From Peronospora farinosa (Eukaryota > Oomycota > Peronosporomycetes > Peronosporales > Peronosporaceae), in contig CANTFK010000616.1 of NCBI GenBank assembly GCA_947646735.1, positions 1 through 64,000 of the forward strand: a DNA stretch of 64,000 bases. Reading direction: 5' to 3'. Made by a program: the position numbers and the translations under genes. This document shows, piece by piece, positions 10,195-18,974 of this stretch. How positions within the stretch are numbered: the stretch's first letter is position 1; the number at the start of each line of letters is the position of its first letter. The notes under the pieces are model-generated. The model searched no databases and was not told the origin of the DNA. It saw only the letters and a list, made by a program, of their open reading frames with translations.

Positions 10195-10305
10195 TCTTGT
10201 GTGACCAAGGTCTACCGAAGAGGGACCAGGTCGACCAACGAGGGACCCATGTCTACCGATGAAAGACCCAAGTCTACCGACGAAGGACAATGGCCAACCA
10301 TCCAA
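10195..10305 (+). repeat. Short run of the 21-bp LTR minisatellite
   Basis: Four or five imperfect units of the form GTCTACCGACGAGGGACC are present, the same family as the array at 12213-12460 in opposite orientation. This suggests another partial LTR piece just outside block B. Confidence 0.6.
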
Positions 10306-10370
10306 GGAGCTTTCTATTGGCTGAAAATTCAACCTATCAGAAACCTGGATTTTCATTGGGTGTCCAAGCG

Positions 10371-11376
10371 TCAGCTCGCTGTTCCTGCTTCGCGCCCCTC
10401 GCTCGGGACTAAAGTAGCGCCGCCCCTCGGTCCCTTGGGCATCCTAGTGACTGATCCAGTAGAAGAAGATCCTGGTGATAAATGACCTGCTGTAATCTGG
10501 TCGCTTGACGGCAGGTGTTGCGGTGGACCTTGCTTCGCCCATATATGTCCGGTGTCCCCACACATTTGGGGGTGGACCGCGATGTTTTGGAGCGACATCT
10601 GGCTTTCCATGGAAGGTGTTTGCATGTGATACATCGAAGGCAAGTTCCCCTATGATGGAGTGGTACCGACTAAGATCGTAAGACGCTTGTGCATTTTTCT
10701 GCGTCGTTGTGATTCTGTCGAACCCCAGGAAAAGCAGGTCGTCCGGGTCGTACCGTCGGTGACCATGTTCGCTTCGTGAAGAAGGGTAGCCAGCGCAGTG
10801 ATCGCGTCCGTGAAGGTTTGCAGCCGTGTTAGGGTCGACACCGGCCCAGTAAGTTGACCCACCTGCCGGATCTCCAGGGTCTTCGCGACGGGGTCGCTCT
10901 CTAGGAACGCGTTCAGCTTGCGTTGGTGATAGACCTTCGTGACGTCAAGGTCCGACCATGATTCCAGTCCTGACTTCTCAGGACCTATCGACTTGGTGTT
11001 TCCGGGCGCCTTCATCCGGAACTTTCGTCGGCTTAGACTGCGCGATCTTGTTTTGTTGTTTTTTCGGGGACCTTAGCCTCTCGGTTTTCACCGTCGGCTG
11101 ATGGTCCTCTGGATCATGACCCAAGGTGTCCTCTACGAGGACATAGGGAGGGTATTTAGGTTTCTCTTCAATAAATTCAACCTCGACCATGTTGACCGGG
11201 CTCCTCTTAAGGTCTGGTCGGTCCTTCGATCCTTTGTTCGTTTCTTCTTGAGTCACTGGCGATCGGTCTTTCAGTGACTCTTCGGTCTTGTGCTCCTTCT
11301 TGACATGAACATCTTTATCGTCTTGGGACTCGCGGTGAAATCCCGCGTCTTCCGAAGATCCGGGCACGCGCACCAT
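10371..11376 (-). pseudogene. gag-like ORF remnant of an LTR retroelement
   Basis: Reading on the minus strand, an ATG at 11376 (MVRVPGSSEDAGFHRES) follows the shared leader motif and opens a Lys/Glu-rich frame to about 10978. The reading then appears to continue in another frame (11015 to a stop at 10650, with KLNAFLESDPVAKTLEI and LTRLQTFTDAITALATLL helices), and in that same frame after the stop to 10371. One frameshift and one nonsense change therefore seem to have broken it. No zinc knuckle, protease or pol follows. The gag assignment rests on its position after the leader and its composition, not on a recognised capsid domain. Confidence 0.45.
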
Positions 11377-11764
11377 TGTGGTGGATTGGGTTCTCAAAAT
11401 TGTATGATGAGACCCCAAACCACTCACTGTGCCGGACTGCCGACTGTCGGAGGGGGTACCCCGATGCCGCGTATGGACCTTCTCTCACCTTGTGTACCCG
11501 TCGGCTGGCGGGTTGCACTCTTCGGAGGACTTGGTGACGATGTAGATGTCTACCTTCAGGGAGGTAGACCTGGGGGGCCTCGAGTGGATATGCTTCACTC
11601 GGTTGGCCGGTAAGTGGCCACTCGATCGACCTTGTCGAGAGTGGACTTAGAGCCAAGTTCTTCAGGGGCGCTTGTCGTCCCTGGCCTTTTCCTTCTTGTT
11701 TCAGGAGTATCAACCACCTGACCTTAACTTTGCTCCCGGACCGTGAGGTAAGGGAGGCCGCTTC
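11377..11764 (-). other. Leader and LTR end of the minus-strand element
   Basis: On the minus strand this holds the third copy of the motif pair GACGGGTACACAAGGTGAG and GGTACCCCCTCCG, ending in an AATCCACCACA segment directly before the gag-like ATG. It therefore defines the probable LTR-to-gag leader. The segment CTTTGCTCCCGGACC near 11733 also occurs, in the same plus orientation, at 9236. Confidence 0.5.
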
Positions 11765-11985
11765 TGTCCCTTCCATAACGGTTGGATCCCTGTCCCATAA
11801 CGGCGAAATTCTTTTCTCATAACGGTTAATTCCATTTCTCATAACGACAAGATTCCTGTTCCTCATTGAGTCACTTTCTAAAATAATTTATTGGGTGTGG
11901 TGAAGTCGATCGCAATTCATGAACGATCAAATGGAAAAGTATTGTTGATCCAATATCGTTTATTTGCTTGTTCAATAAAATATGA
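11765..11985 (+). repeat. Direct repeat C, right copy
   Basis: This is the same series of ATAACGGTTGGATCCCT units and following unique sequence as 68-320, in the same orientation. Because the flanking terminal sequences are inverted relative to each other, the two copies show that the segment was rearranged relative to its LTR ends. Confidence 0.7.
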
Positions 11986-12765
11986 TGAAGTGCCTTCCTA
12001 AATTGTGAAGAGGCCAGGGGCCAGTTGGATTGAAGGGACAAGGGGCCGTGGACTAGGGAGAAAGGACCACGCACCAGAGAGAAGGGACCGGAGATAAAGG
12101 GAACCTCGGAGTGAAGCGACCGTTGGCTGAGAATGTGAAAGACAAACAAAGAAGAGATCATTACCAGGGCACCGTTTAACTAGGACCGAAGGGAGTCGAC
12201 CATGGTCCCCTTTAAATGGCCCGGTCCCTCACTGGTGGATCCGGTCCCTCATTGGTAGACCTCGGCCTCTCGTCGGTAAACCCGGTCCCTCATCGGTAGA
12301 CCTGGGTCCCTCGTCGGTAGACCCAGTCCCTCATTGGTCGACCCGGTCCCTCATCGGTAGACCTGGGTCCCTCGTCGGTAGACCCAGTCCCTCATTGGTC
12401 GACCCGGTCCCTCATTGGTCGACCTGGGTCCCTCATTGGTCGACCTCGGCCCCTCGGGGTTCAGCCACTCCTGACTAGTTAACACAAGGGTCAGACTAGT
12501 CGACGCAAGGAATCAGAGCTTCAGGCAAGGATATAGTAAAGGAGTTAAAAGGATAGGACTATATTAAATACTACTCAATTTGCGATCTACGTGGCACGAC
12601 TCCGTCACCCAAGAAGAACTTGTTCTAAGTTACTCACTGTTCCGGGAAGGGATATATTTTGGCCTCCCGTCGAAGACAGTTGTGTAGCGAAGTTCAAGTG
12701 CGAATAGAGCTCCAGGATATATTTGGCCTGTGAGCTCGTTCGAGTAGCAACACCTCCCAAGACCT
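11986..12765 (-). repeat. LTR-like block B, minus-oriented copy
   Basis: This is the inverted partner of 9234-10035. On the minus strand it follows directly after the terminal sequence at 12862-12766, so here block B is contiguous with the TG-starting LTR end. This suggests it is the better preserved LTR copy. Confidence 0.8.
12213..12460. repeat. Minisatellite, 21-bp unit with 63-bp higher-order period
   Basis: About eleven copies of a GGTCCCTCATTGGTCGACC-like unit are arranged in tandem. A three-unit block (starting GGTCCCTCATCGGTAGACC) is repeated almost identically, giving a higher-order period near 63 bp. The partner block at 9738-9800 has only about three units. Confidence 0.8.
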
Positions 12766-12862
12766 AATCGTTGGCGAGAAAAGTCCCGATAACTCGGCTC
12801 CGGATTTATTGAGCAAATAATTAAATGGCTTAGCCAAAATTCTTTAATCGACTTTACCACAC
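12766..12862 (-). repeat. Terminal inverted repeat, right copy (LTR end)
   Basis: This matches 1-97 in reverse complement and marks the boundary with host DNA; after it the sequence becomes unique and AT-rich. Confidence 0.8.
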
Positions 12863-13098
12863 ATATCTTAGTTCTAACATTGTAAACCTTGGCTTCGCCG
12901 CAGCCAAAAACAATAAAAAAACTAGCTCTCGTTTTAGAGTGTAGGAGTCAAAAATCGATTAGAATATATGATAATTTATTGTGTGCACTACATCGTACGC
13001 AACCTTCACGTTTGCGCAACGAATATGTCGTATGAATGTGACTACAACTGCGTTGTGTCCAATGTGTGGCATTCACGCTCTCTGGTAGGACAAGAGCA
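12863..13098. promoter_or_regulatory. Upstream region of threonine synthase
   Basis: These 236 bp lie between the retroelement edge and the first ATG of threonine synthase. No ORF of interest and no clear core promoter motif was identified. The retroelement boundary is so close that LTR sequences could influence this promoter. Confidence 0.4.
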
Positions 13099-14697
13099 AT
13101 GGTACACTACCGTAGTACGCGAGGCGGCGTCCGTGGTCTCAGTTTTGAACAAGCGGTGCTCACAGGTCTGGCGTCCGATCGTGGTCTTCTTGTTCCTGAA
13201 GCCAATGAGTTTCCGACGTTGCCCACCGGCGCGTTGGACAAGTGGGCGTCGTTGTCTTACCAGGAGTTGGCCGTGGAGGTCATCGGTCTTTTCATCGACG
13301 AGAGCGAGATCTCGCGCGACGAATTGCGATCACTCGTAGACAAGAGCTACAATTTGACCACGTTCCGGGCTAAAGAGGTGGCACCCGTTGTCAAAGTCTC
13401 GGACCACATGCTGGTGCTCGAGCTTTTCCATGGCCCAACATTCGCCTTTAAGGACATTGCACTGCAGTTTCTGGGTAATCTCTTTGAGTTTTTTCTGCAG
13501 CGTAAGAATGCAGTGCTACCCGATGGTGCTCCACAGTACCAAATTACGGTCGTGGGTGCCACCTCCGGTGATACAGGCAGTTCAGCCATTTATGGTCTAC
13601 GAGGCAAGAAGAACGTCGAAGTGTTCATTTTGTTTCCAGAGGGACGTGTAAGCGCGATCCAGCAACGCCAAATGACGACGGTACTGGATGAAAATATTCA
13701 CAATGTGGCCGTCAAGGGCACGTTCGATGATTGTCAGGCTATTGTCAAGGATCTGTTTGCCAACGCCGAGTTCAAGGCCAAGTATCATCTCGGTGCAGTC
13801 AACTCCATTAACTTTGCTCGTATCTTGGCGCAGGTTGTCTATTACGTGTGGGCCTACTTTCGAGCTCGCGAGCAAGGTGTGTCCGGCGAGGTCGCCTTCT
13901 CCGTCCCTACGGGCAATTTCGGCGACATCCTCGCTGGCTTTTACGCCAAAAAGTTGGGTCTACCCATTGGAAAGCTGATCGTGGCCACGAATGAGAATGA
14001 TATTCTGCATCGCTTCTTTTGCATGGGCAAGTACCACCGCCATGACATTAAACACACGATCACACCTTCCATGGACATTTGTGTATCTAGCAACTTTGAG
14101 CGCTACCTCTTTGCTTTGTCTGGCGAAAATCACGATATTTTGCGCGACTGGATGCAAGGCTTTGAACAAACTGGAGAGCTCACAATTTCGGGTGAGTTGC
14201 TCGCCAAGGCACAGGACGAGATGGCATCGTACGCGGTGCTCCAGGAGGAGGTGCGGTCCACCATTGCCCAGTACTCGAAGGTGCAGCACTACCTCTTTGA
14301 CCCGCACAGTGCTATAGGTGCGGCTGCTGCCATGCGCTTTGGCATGGACGCGCTTGCCGATAAACCGGGGTTAGCTGTGGTCGTTGTTGGTACTGCTCAC
14401 TACGGCAAGTTTCTGCCTGTTGTGTCCAAGGCGCTTGGTGTGACTGAGGCAGAGATCGAGCAGCATCCGATTTTGAAGGCATTGGAATCACTCTCCACTC
14501 GGCTCGCGACTGCCAATAACTCGAGTGCTACCGTGGCTGAGTACATCCGCAAGACCATCGGTAAGAAAAATCAGAAGGCTTGTGTTGAGGGCGGACAAAT
14601 GTGGGCATCACTTTCGAAAGAGTCCACGCTGGTCTCTTTAGCGCTTGCCGCTGCGGCGGTTGCTGTCGCTATTTTTGTAACTCGACGCTCGAAGTAA
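13099..14697 (+). CDS. THR4: Threonine synthase with C-terminal membrane anchor
   Basis: PLP-dependent enzyme converting O-phosphohomoserine to threonine (last step of threonine synthesis). The 532-residue protein has the family N-terminus (MVHYRSTRGG), the PLP lysine in FAFKDIALQF (about K118), the phosphate-binding GATSGDTGSS and PTGNFGDILAG. Length and order fit the longer fungal/bacterial Thr4 class. The start is the ATG at 13099; the frame extends a little upstream only through a GTG. No intron is seen. Oddly, the protein ends in about 19 hydrophobic residues (LVSLALAAAAVAVAIFV) followed by TRRSK, which looks like a tail anchor for an organelle or ER membrane. I infer membrane attachment; the catalytic call is firm. 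Confidence 0.93.
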   Translation: MVHYRSTRGGVRGLSFEQAVLTGLASDRGLLVPEANEFPTLPTGALDKWASLSYQELAVEVIGLFIDESEISRDELRSLVDKSYNLTTFRAKEVAPVVKVSDHMLVLELFHGPTFAFKDIALQFLGNLFEFFLQRKNAVLPDGAPQYQITVVGATSGDTGSSAIYGLRGKKNVEVFILFPEGRVSAIQQRQMTTVLDENIHNVAVKGTFDDCQAIVKDLFANAEFKAKYHLGAVNSINFARILAQVVYYVWAYFRAREQGVSGEVAFSVPTGNFGDILAGFYAKKLGLPIGKLIVATNENDILHRFFCMGKYHRHDIKHTITPSMDICVSSNFERYLFALSGENHDILRDWMQGFEQTGELTISGELLAKAQDEMASYAVLQEEVRSTIAQYSKVQHYLFDPHSAIGAAAAMRFGMDALADKPGLAVVVVGTAHYGKFLPVVSKALGVTEAEIEQHPILKALESLSTRLATANNSSATVAEYIRKTIGKKNQKACVEGGQMWASLSKESTLVSLALAAAAVAVAIFVTRRSK

Positions 14698-15083
14698 GGA
14701 GCAAAGCGATGGTGGTGGCCTTGGTCGCCTTACTCCATCTCTATCATGCATGGTGGGAATTTACATTGAATAATACAAACGCCAAGACACTCATTCGTCT
14801 TTGAGCTTGTCATGCTATGCATTGTGGAGTAAAATGAAACATGGAGACGACCAAACTCATTCTTATTGACCAAGACGCCATACAACAGCTTTATAGAGTG
14901 TGAAAAATGCATGTCTGGGCCTGCTTCTATTTGCCCCTTTTTTCTTAACCTTCAACTCCACTCGAGTATTCGTTACGGTACTTGGTCCTGGGCCAGCACG
15001 CAGACTGTATTTGACTGCGCTGGTGTCGTAGAAAAGGTTGGGCTGGCCCGTAGCCTGATGACCACGAGGCAACCGTCAAATGA
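14698..15083. other. Convergent intergenic region
   Basis: The 386 bp between the 3' ends of threonine synthase (+) and the Rab gene (-) should hold both 3' UTRs. Short ORFs here have no recognisable domain. Confidence 0.5.
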
Positions 15084-16235
15084 CTACAATATAGTGCAGT
15101 TACTTGCACAGAGACCACATTGTGGTGTCTGATTCTGTGCGAGATACGCCTTTTGATGCTGTCTTTGAAGGCTCTCGCGTGTGACGGTGACAACACTGGA
15201 GGATCCGCTCTTCGACCCAGTATATGGTGATCGAAAGCTCTGCTGAGAGGGCTTTGCCGGTTCTTTTGGAGCAAATGAGATCCGTTCCTTGGTATATTGA
15301 TTCTCGTACGAGTATTCACCTGGCCTCGTTCTTGATAAAACACGCCGCCATCCTGGGGGCAATCGTGCAATTTTCTTCGGCTCAGTCGGCGACAATAAAC
15401 GTCCCACAGGCACAATCATCTTCTTGAAAGCGTCAACAACGTTCGTCGAATCCAAAGCCGACGTCTCGAGGAACTCCATTGAATGTGTCGCTGCAAATCT
15501 CGCCGCTTCAAGTGTCGACACTTCTCTACTCTCAGGCAAGTGAGCGAGGTCACATTTGTTCCCCACAAGGATTAATACCAAACTCTCATGGGAGTGTTCG
15601 TGTACCTGCGCTAACCACCCTGTAACGTGCTCGAACGAGCTGCGGTTCGTGATGTCGTACACGATCATGGCCCCCACTGCGTTGCGGTAATAGGCGGCCG
15701 TCAGTGATTGAAACCGCTCCTGTCCTGCAGTGTCCCAGATCTGCGCCTTAAGTCGTCGATCTCCGACTCGAATAGTCTTGGTCGCGAATTCAAATCCTAC
15801 GGTTTGCACACTATGGGGCATGTATTTGTTCTTGGTAAAGCGCATGACGAGGTTTGACTTGCCCACGCCAGAGTCACCAATAAGCACCACTTTAAGAATA
15901 GACTCGGTCATGGGCGACAAATTCGGTGATGAACAACGTGGACTGCTAGAAAGTGATATGGATGACCCTGTAACTGAAGTCTTGGGGCCTGTAGCAGCGG
16001 GACTAGACGTACTCTCACGGTCGTCGCTGAATTGCGTCGAGCTAATTGAGCGTCGCATGTCGTGCTGTCGTGTTATCTGATGCTGCGCCACGTCTTTAGC
16101 CGAGATGTACTTGTGCAGCGGATTGCCAGACGTCATCTTGTTGTTTCTATTGCCAATAGCAGAAGATGAGGACAAAGACGACGCAGTAGTGGCCGTTGAC
16201 GATGACGTAAGCTTGTGCTTGCTACCCGTAGTCAT
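15084..16235 (-). CDS. Rab-family GTPase with long Ser-rich N-terminus, WW-like segment and prenylation signal
   Basis: The 383-residue protein (start MTTGSKHKL) has a disordered Ser/Thr-rich N-terminus (1-108) and a full Ras-like GTPase domain (109-280). The domain has GDSGVGKS (P-loop), DTAGQE (switch II), NKCD and ETSAL. After it comes LPPGW with an aromatic YSY and a downstream F-x-P (about 292-323), which fits a WW domain whose second Trp is Phe. The C-terminus has three cysteines and ends CTIL, a CaaX-type box expected to be geranylgeranylated, so the protein probably acts on a membrane. The Rab subfamily is not clear. The ORF extends upstream to other ATGs, but the shorter start gives the natural Ser-rich N-terminus. 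No intron is visible. Confidence 0.85.
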   Translation of the reverse strand: MTTGSKHKLTSSSTATTASSLSSSSAIGNRNNKMTSGNPLHKYISAKDVAQHQITRQHDMRRSISSTQFSDDRESTSSPAATGPKTSVTGSSISLSSSPRCSSPNLSPMTESILKVVLIGDSGVGKSNLVMRFTKNKYMPHSVQTVGFEFATKTIRVGDRRLKAQIWDTAGQERFQSLTAAYYRNAVGAMIVYDITNRSSFEHVTGWLAQVHEHSHESLVLILVGNKCDLAHLPESREVSTLEAARFAATHSMEFLETSALDSTNVVDAFKKMIVPVGRLLSPTEPKKIARLPPGWRRVLSRTRPGEYSYENQYTKERISFAPKEPAKPSQQSFRSPYTGSKSGSSSVVTVTRESLQRQHQKAYLAQNQTPQCGLCASNCTIL

Positions 16236-16903
16236 GGCAATGAGTAATACTGGGCACTGACACGGAGCGACCAAGATCGGGAATGTGGTGCACACAAACA
16301 CTTGAAGCTCGTAGATTAAGGCGACGTCACGGCAGAGAGCGAGCGAGTGAGCGAGAGCTTGAAGCGAATTGTGCGTGAGAAGCTTTTGAGACCGATACGC
16401 AGTCAAAAAGTGAATAATATTCGAAAGGGCGGAACAAACGACTTATTATTATGTAGGCAGGAAATTGACGTATGTAAAGTTCGATTTTATATAATGAATT
16501 ACATACATTATTACAAAATGATCGCACGGGAATGAATGTGGATACTCAAGTGGGTACCCCCGGGTTCTTCACAGTATGAAACTAACTACTAATGCATTGA
16601 GCAAGGGCTACATTGTATGGAAACGTTACCTTTGACGCTCCTGCCGTCATATATATCACGTTCTACAATTTACTTGGAAGGTGAACAGATACATGGGGTT
16701 GACAAACGTCCGTGAAGAGCAAGTCTCCCTATTGACTAGAAATTGGATCATGTGACGGTTTACATTGCGATAAATTGTGAAACAAAGTCCGCAGCGAGTT
16801 ACCAGCCAGACACGAGGCAACATCACCAGCTAATGGTAATATCGTATCTGTCGACTCTTGATCGATTGCTCGTTGCACATAAGCATCCTTCACGTTTACT
16901 CAG
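16236..16903. other. Intergenic region upstream of the Rab gene and downstream of the helicase
   Basis: This holds the Rab 5' region and the helicase 3' end. It includes a GAGCGAGCGAGTGAGCGAGAG-like purine stretch near 16338. No gene is supported. Confidence 0.45.
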
Positions 16904-18842
16904 CTACAGTAACTTCACCCAATGTGCGTATACCTGTTCCTCCTTTTCATATTGACCGACATATCCTCTCGACGACGACTTGTTCACCTCAACTTCCTTT
17001 TCTGTGGCATTCTGCACTTCCTTTTCAAGTTTGTAAGCCGAAACCTGAAGATCACTCTCTTTATCGGGCAGCAAGTCTGGGACCATACACGCTACAAACT
17101 GCGGTGCTTCGTTACTCTCTTCATCTTCCTCGATAGCCGCATACGTGTAAATTTCTGAAGGAATTGGAGTTGGCAGTTCGCTGATCTCCATCTTAAACAC
17201 TCGACCGAGGAGGTGGATTCCTTGTACTTCATTTTGCGAGAGTAAGGTCACTGCCAACCCTTTCCCACCGAAGCGACCGGTTCTTCCAACACGGTGCAAA
17301 TACGTTGCTGGATCCCGTGGTAGATCCAGGTTCACCTACAATGTCATGTTTCAAGGATCAGCAAATTACTTTCAAGACAGTAGACCATATTGATGTCGGA
17401 GCGTACCACGAAGTTAACTTTGTCGACATCAATACCTCGCGCAGTGAGATCGGTAGACACCAATACACGCGAGCGTGCCTCTCGAAATCCTTCCATTACT
17501 TCCATGCGCGTAGCTTGAGCTTGTGAGCCAGTGATGCATGCTGCAGGCCAACCCTGCCCAGAAAGGGCTGTGGCCAAGGCTTCCGCTCGAAATTTGTCGT
17601 TGCAGAATACCATGCATTGCACAAACACGATTTCCGAAAGCATCGCTACTAATTTCACCACCTTGCCTTTCATGTTAAGTGTATCACCCCCCGCGGGTGA
17701 TGAAGCCAATGGCTTGATAACACTATAGAACTGCCGGACTTGGCGAAGCCAGAGCTCCGGCGCGTTTGACTGCTCTCGTGTCTTCCAATTGGCAAGATCT
17801 TCCGGGGACGAAATAAACTCGGTTGTTACTTCATGTGGGCCTCGAACTCGAACAATCTGTGCAATCCCAGTTGGAGAATCATATTGTGAGGGCCATCACA
17901 CAAAGCATTACAATCGGTTTTGCCTCAAACTTCTTGTATACAAACCTGTGGAGTTCTCATGACTAGCACCACAGCAACTAACTGGTCAGGTGTGAAGGTG
18001 GCTGAAAATGCAAGTGTCTGTCCAGTACTGTCAGGTAAGAAACAGTTGCAACATATATCACTTTTAAACAACTTTATCACACCTGTCTCCTCTTCGGAAT
18101 AGCGTCTGCAATGTAGCGGATCTATACCATAGACATGAATAAATAAGTCAGCCTCGAATCAGGTAGGCACTGAAACGCCCCTACGTGTGTTCTTACATCT
18201 TTCTCGAAGTCTTGTGCCATGAGTTTGTCGACTTCATCTAGTATCAGCAAGCGAATAGAACTGCATGACAGTGAGCCCTGGTCCACCAGCGCTTTCACAC
18301 GACCCGGCGTGCCCACCACGATGTGGCACCCTGCTGCCAAGTGCATCTGCATAAGCAAGCATAGCGTCTCCGCTCTAATCAATATCACCTCCAACTACAC
18401 CCATCAATCACCTGCATTGTACCTGGTCTTGAGTCACTGACAGCCCTCCAATGCACGTACGGATAATAATCTCTGGTCGGAATTGCGCCAATTGGCGCAG
18501 CACCGACTCAATCTGGACCGCGATCTCTCGGGTGGGGGCTAAAATTAACGCCAATGGACCAAACACCACTATCTCATCTCTCTTCTGAAATCGATGTTCT
18601 ACGTGGCGAATTGCGTGTTCAATGGCTGTAATCCCGAAGACTGCAGTCTTTCCCGTGCCGGACTTGGCTTGACCAATGACATCGTTTCCAAACAGAGCTA
18701 CGGGCAGCGCGTGCAGCTGAATGGGCGATGGGCGCATAAAACGCATTACTTCAAGTGCATGACCGATATCTCGATGCAGTGGGAGGTCGTTGAACGTCGT
18801 TGTGCTGACAGTCGACGTCGTATCAGAGCGAGATGTCTCCAT
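16904..18842 (-). CDS. DEAD-box RNA helicase, DDX20/Gemin3-like (spliced)
   Basis: ATP-dependent RNA helicase. Exon 1 (18842-18423) carries the Q motif region ([11 protein letters not shown]), AKSGTGKT and [10 protein letters not shown]. Exon 2 (18346 to about 18208) has TPGR and motif II as DEVD. A later exon has SATF (motif III). The next large exon (from about 17890) has [10 protein letters not shown], and the last has [13 protein letters not shown] (motif VI). Wording around motifs I, Ia and II ([22 protein letters not shown]) is closest to DDX20, the SMN-complex helicase, but the C-terminal region is much shorter than in animals. At least five introns are inferred; a very small exon near 18100 is uncertain. 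The last exon ends in a Glu/Lys-rich tail. It starts 132 bp from CAND1 on the other strand. Confidence 0.85.
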
Positions 18843-18974
18843 GTTATACGATGAACAATTTATCGCCTATCGAAAAAGTAGCCATTTCGTCACACGTCGC
18901 AGACACCTTCTGGTTGTTGATGTGGTGCACAAAACCGGCTGAAGATCCTTCCTTATCATACAAAAAGGATAAAA
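18843..18974. promoter_or_regulatory. Bidirectional promoter region, helicase/CAND1
   Basis: Only 132 bp separate the divergent start codons of the DEAD-box helicase (minus) and CAND1 (plus), so the two genes must share a compact promoter. No specific motif was identified. Confidence 0.6.

Larger units (their letters stand above)
1..12862. mobile_element. Nest of rearranged Ty3/Gypsy LTR retroelement fragments
   Basis: The whole block is repeat-derived. It carries one pol ORF on the plus strand, gag-like and coiled-coil ORFs on the minus strand, LTR-like pieces in both orientations and several minisatellites. Both outer ends show the same TG-starting sequence (TGTGGTAAAGTCGATTAAAG) in opposite orientation. 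Internal direct repeats (68-320 and 11765-11985) and inverted repeats (9234-10035 and 11986-12765) show that at least two insertions or rearrangements contributed. The left end coincides with the window start, so the element may continue further and no target-site duplication can be tested. No host gene was recognised inside. Confidence 0.85.

Noticed and set aside
13066..13098. 11-residue N-terminal extension of threonine synthase
   Set aside because: It begins at a GTG codon; the ATG at 13099 gives the family N-terminus.
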